Source: Lepidostoma basale (lineage: Eukaryota; Arthropoda; Insecta; Trichoptera; Lepidostomatidae). From it: 64,000 nucleotides of DNA. The notes beneath the pieces are model-generated. The model searched no databases and was not told the origin of the DNA. It saw only the letters and a list, made by a program, of their open reading frames with translations. Numbering within the stretch: position 1 is the stretch's first letter; each line of letters begins with the position of its first letter. The stretch spans positions 2,046,001 through 2,110,000 of the forward strand of contig JAHDVF020000840.1 of assembly GCA_022606425.2 (NCBI GenBank). Reading direction: 5' to 3'. Positions 61,600 through 64,000 of the stretch are shown here, in pieces. The position numbers were made by a program, and so were the translations under genes.

Positions 61600-61660
61600 C
61601 ATAAACATAAACACAAGTGGAAGCATACTAAATACATAATAATAAAGAAATTTTGTATCA
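61600..61660 (+). repeat. HH7 tail scrap
   Basis: ATAAACACAAGTGGAAGCA and TACTAAATACATAATAATAAAG match the arm of the 37740 element. Core absent. Confidence 0.65.
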
Positions 61661-61664
61661 AACG

Positions 61665-61892
61665 TTAATGATGTATATGGAGTACGGAGTCGAGGCAGAC
61701 CGAGGAAAACATGGCATGATCAAATTAATCAAAATTTAAAGGTTGGTCATGTTAGAAGTCGGAAGAATCGACGTGCGTGTAAGACTCGCTGTATGAATGT
61801 GGAGGAAACTAGAGAGGTTTGCCAGGATAGAGTAGTGTGGCGGTCCCATTTTCTCTGCCTGCCCCATCGGGGAAACGGCGGGATGGTTTTTT
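61665..61892 (+). mobile_element. RTE-A 3' end
   Basis: VNDVYGVRSRGRPRKTWHDQI, KVGHVRSRKNRRACKTRC, MNVEETREVCQDRVVWRSHF, then the tail worn to GGTTTTTTTTTG. Close to the TTTG subfamily. Confidence 0.85.
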
Positions 61893-62270
61893 TTTGTATG
61901 AATTTTTTTTTGTTTTCATTATTTAAAATTAACTTCTACCAAGAAATTTCAATTAAAAACAGTAATGATTGATTTGACATACACGAGTACCTACATTTAT
62001 GATGTCATACTAAATAGTGCATTTTACGAAAGCTCAAAAATATCAACTAATTTGTTATGTGAATGAGTTGACGTTGATTTATATTGTTTTATTTCTGTGT
62101 AGGATTCACTTTTAAGGGCGCTTTGTATCAGAGAAACTTTTGAAGAAGCTTTTGAAATATCATACACGTTGGAAGGTTCATCATGTTCACGTGATACTGA
62201 TTACAAGATATATAAATTTCGTGAGTAGATTTTACCATCTATGAAAATTCCGTCAAATAAACAGAAACAT
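61893..62270. other. AT-rich spacer
   Basis: Nothing supported. Confidence 0.5.
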
Positions 62271-62274
62271 TATT

Positions 62275-62520
62275 TTTTCACGTCTATTTTCTAAACGTTT
62301 TATTATAATTTATTGGAATGACATGTTTCGCCTTTCTAAGGCATTATCAAATGTCAAATGGACATGGTAAATGGACATTTGATAATGCCTTAGAAAGGCG
62401 ATAAATCTCGAACCCATAATCATAATATTGTAAAACTTTAAATAATAAAACTAGTAAATTCACGTTTTCTTTTGTATTGATTATTTAATATGGAGTTTTA
62501 AATCATTGTTCAAGAAACAA
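62275..62520. repeat. HH1 palindromic element
   Basis: Minus core is annotated separately. Plus core has TTGATAA (62379-62385), T, GCCTT-AGA-AAGGC, then GATAAATC where GAAACATGTC should be. Centre GTCAAATGGACATGGTAAATG contains a small tandem of AAATGGACAT. Terminus GGAGTTTTAAATCATTG…AAACAAT. Confidence 0.75.
62316..62356 (-). ncRNA. HH1 hammerhead-like ribozyme core, best HH1 copy
   Basis: TTGATAA (rc 62344-62350), T, stem II GCCTT-AGA-AAGGC (5 bp), GAAAC (rc 62325-62329), ATGTC (rc 62320-62324). U3-A8 pair in place of C3-G8, otherwise complete. Stem I begins AT/AT and is short. Stem III ACATGT. Confidence 0.66.
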
Positions 62521-62521
62521 T

Positions 62522-63715
62522 CTTTTTCTTCTTCTTCTTTTAATCTGACAATCTGTGACACAGAAATCATGTCTCGTCGGATGATGAGGTCCAGCTGTCC
62601 TTCCATCTCTTAGGCGGTCTTCCAGATGGGCGGTGTCCGGAGGGGATTTCATAAGCGGCTGTATATGCAAGTCTGTCACCATCCATTCGATTCGGGCTAC
62701 ATGCTCCCTCCAGTATTTTCTTCTGGATCTACTCCTTCTTCTTCTTCTTCTTTGCTAGCCTTCTTCCCTCCACTGCTGGATATAGGTCTCTTCCAATTTC
62801 TTCCACTCGTCTCTATCCTGCCCCTTTTGTATCCAAGATTTTTCAACCCTTTTGATAATATCTTCGGTCCATCTCATCGGTGGCCTTCCGACACTTCGTC
62901 TATTTTCCCATGGTCTCCAACTGAGTATCCTGGGTGCCCATCTGTTGCCACCCTGTCTAGCCAAGTGTCCAGCCCATTGCCATTTCAAATTTGCCACTCG
63001 GTCCATGACGTCAGCAACCCTGGTGCGGCGTCTGATTTCTTCATTTCTTATGCGGTCATGTAAGCTCACACCAAGTATCTGTCTTTCCATGGACCTCTGT
63101 GTACGCTTGAGCCTGTGGACACTTTTTGCTGTAAGAGTTGTCGTCTCTAGTCCGTATGTCATCATGGGCAGTATACACATATCGTAGACCTTTCTTTTGA
63201 GACAAATCGGTATTTCAACATTTTCAAAGACATGTCTCAGTTTACCAAAGGCAGCCTAACCCAGTCCCACTACTACTCCAGTGAACGGTATCCTCTATTT
63301 CACAAATTGTTCTTATGTCTACGTTGCGGACACGATCTCGGAGAGTTTTTCCAGTAATTGATTTTAGGACCTTCATCTCCGATGTTCTTAGAAGTCCCTT
63401 GGTTCGCACAGTGTCGGCCCATGATAAGTTGCTTGCATGTTTTATAAATTCTGATCTTGATGTCGATACGAACGTGCTTGTTCTTCCATACCAGATTCTT
63501 CAGAGGCTTTACTGAGGCTTTACGGCAGAGGCTTTACTGACTTGTTCTTGTACTTCGGTATAAAGGTCATTTTGGCTGCAGATATCTACTCCCAAATATC
63601 TGACACTCATTACTTGCTCCACAGGTATATCATCAACAGTTAGCTTATATCTTGTAGGTTTGCCTAGATATAGTGAGACTTTTTGTTTTGTTGACTGATA
63701 TAGCCATATTGAGCC
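62522..63715 (-). mobile_element. RTE-C copy split by an RTE-D insertion
   Basis: 3' piece 62522-62735: YIQQ-like …GAAYEIPSGHRPPGRPPKRW and a (GAA)n tail. 5' piece 63273-63715: NKTKSLTISRQTYKLTVDDI, EQVMSVRYLGVDI, IDIKIRIYKTCKQ, EMKVLKSITGKTLRDRVRNV. It reaches further 5' than any other RTE-C here, into the segment just after the RT catalytic domain. Frameshifts and a local GAGGCTTTAC duplication (63505-63535) occur. Confidence 0.88.
62736..63272 (-). mobile_element. RTE-D inserted in RTE-C, 7-bp target duplication
   Basis: CTACTCC flanks both sides (62729-62735 and 63273-63279); joining the flanks restores the RTE-C sequence seen at 26330. The frame 63180 to 62758 is open for 141 codons: MMTYGLETTTLTAKSVHRL, ERQILGVSLHDRIRNEEIRR, LKWQWAGHLARQGGNRWAP, GRPPMRWTEDIIK, DRDEWKKLEETYI. 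Tail (GAA)5. A young, 5'-truncated copy. Confidence 0.93.
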
Positions 63716-64000
63716 TTTGTGATACTGTGTGGAATTTGTACAACAGTAAATATATATACTTTTTCAATTTGTTTACACGTACTAAATTTAAATGTTGACT
63801 TATTCCATTTTGACTGAAACCAAAATGACATTATAGCTGCTTCCATCGGTAGTAAAACTTTATAGGTAGTTCGCTGTAATAGCCGGTATTCAAGATGTCC
63901 TCTTCTTAAGCATCGGTGTCATTCCGTTTGTCCATCTAAAATGTTACTATGGCGATTAGGGTTTTAATGGGTTCATAAGCTGCATACGAAGTTTATTCGT
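63716..64000. other. Spacer to window end
   Basis: Nothing supported. Confidence 0.5.

Overview
The window is AT-rich, repeat-dense eukaryotic DNA, most likely from an insect. The C-terminal peptides of its RTE-like retroelements (…WFGHMERM…GRPRKTWHDQ…) and its jockey-type fragment resemble those common in arthropods, especially Lepidoptera, but the order cannot be proved from sequence alone. I find no intact host gene. Nearly everything recognisable is a broken mobile element. The remainder is AT-rich spacer plus a few weak exon or small-ORF candidates (23961-24042, 45688-45861, 49732-49809, 53280-53618).

Element names used below. RTE-A to RTE-G are 5'-truncated non-LTR retrotransposon 3' ends, told apart by peptide and by 3' microsatellite tail: RTE-A ends in (TTAG)n, (TTTG)n or (TTG)n; RTE-B, C, D, E and F end in (GAA)n, (AAT)n or (GAT)n. 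SINE1 is a tRNA-derived SINE with A and B boxes and an (AAT)n tail. SINE2 is a composite: a very structured head fused to the RTE-A 3' end. FB1 is a fold-back element with arms up to about 285 bp. Mariner, mariner-like, hAT and jockey fragments are also present.

The most interesting content is a set of about 40 small copies in nine families (HH1 to HH9) that all carry a hammerhead-ribozyme-like core: CTGANGA, a hairpin, GAAAC, then a short palindrome and usually TC. The stem III sequence is always a self-complementary palindrome (ACATGT, ACAGCTGT, ACTAGT, ACCGGT or ACAAATTTGT), as expected for type I hammerheads that work as dimers and are known from Penelope-like elements and retrozymes. Two families (HH1, HH8) replace the tertiary C3-G8 pair with U3-A8, an apparent natural compensatory change. 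Many copies are back-to-back inverted pairs that make long palindromes. No Penelope-like protein was found here, so these look non-autonomous.

Layout. 0-6 kb: mariner 3' end, hAT, RTE-A/B, FB1 nested in RTE-A, a 7-bp satellite. 6-14 kb: the longest RTE-A open frame, SINE2, SINE1, HH2, RTE-A copies. 14-19 kb: mariner-like transposase remnant, HH4 and HH3 palindromes, jockey, RTE-C/E. 19-26 kb: RTE-A/C, and a repeated RTE-D block either side of a CpG-rich stretch. 26-38 kb: HH4/5/1/6/7, SINE1 nested in RTE-C, the RTE-G/RTE-F junction, the 619-bp FB1 palindrome. 38-46 kb: HH1, jockey, SINE2, FB1, HH9, HH3, HH8 with a nested RTE-A. 46-64 kb: SINE1, RTE-A/C, the FB1 tandem, RTE-C inside HH1, a twin-priming-like RTE-A inversion, HH2, and RTE-D inside RTE-C. 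Target-site duplications at several junctions give the relative insertion order.
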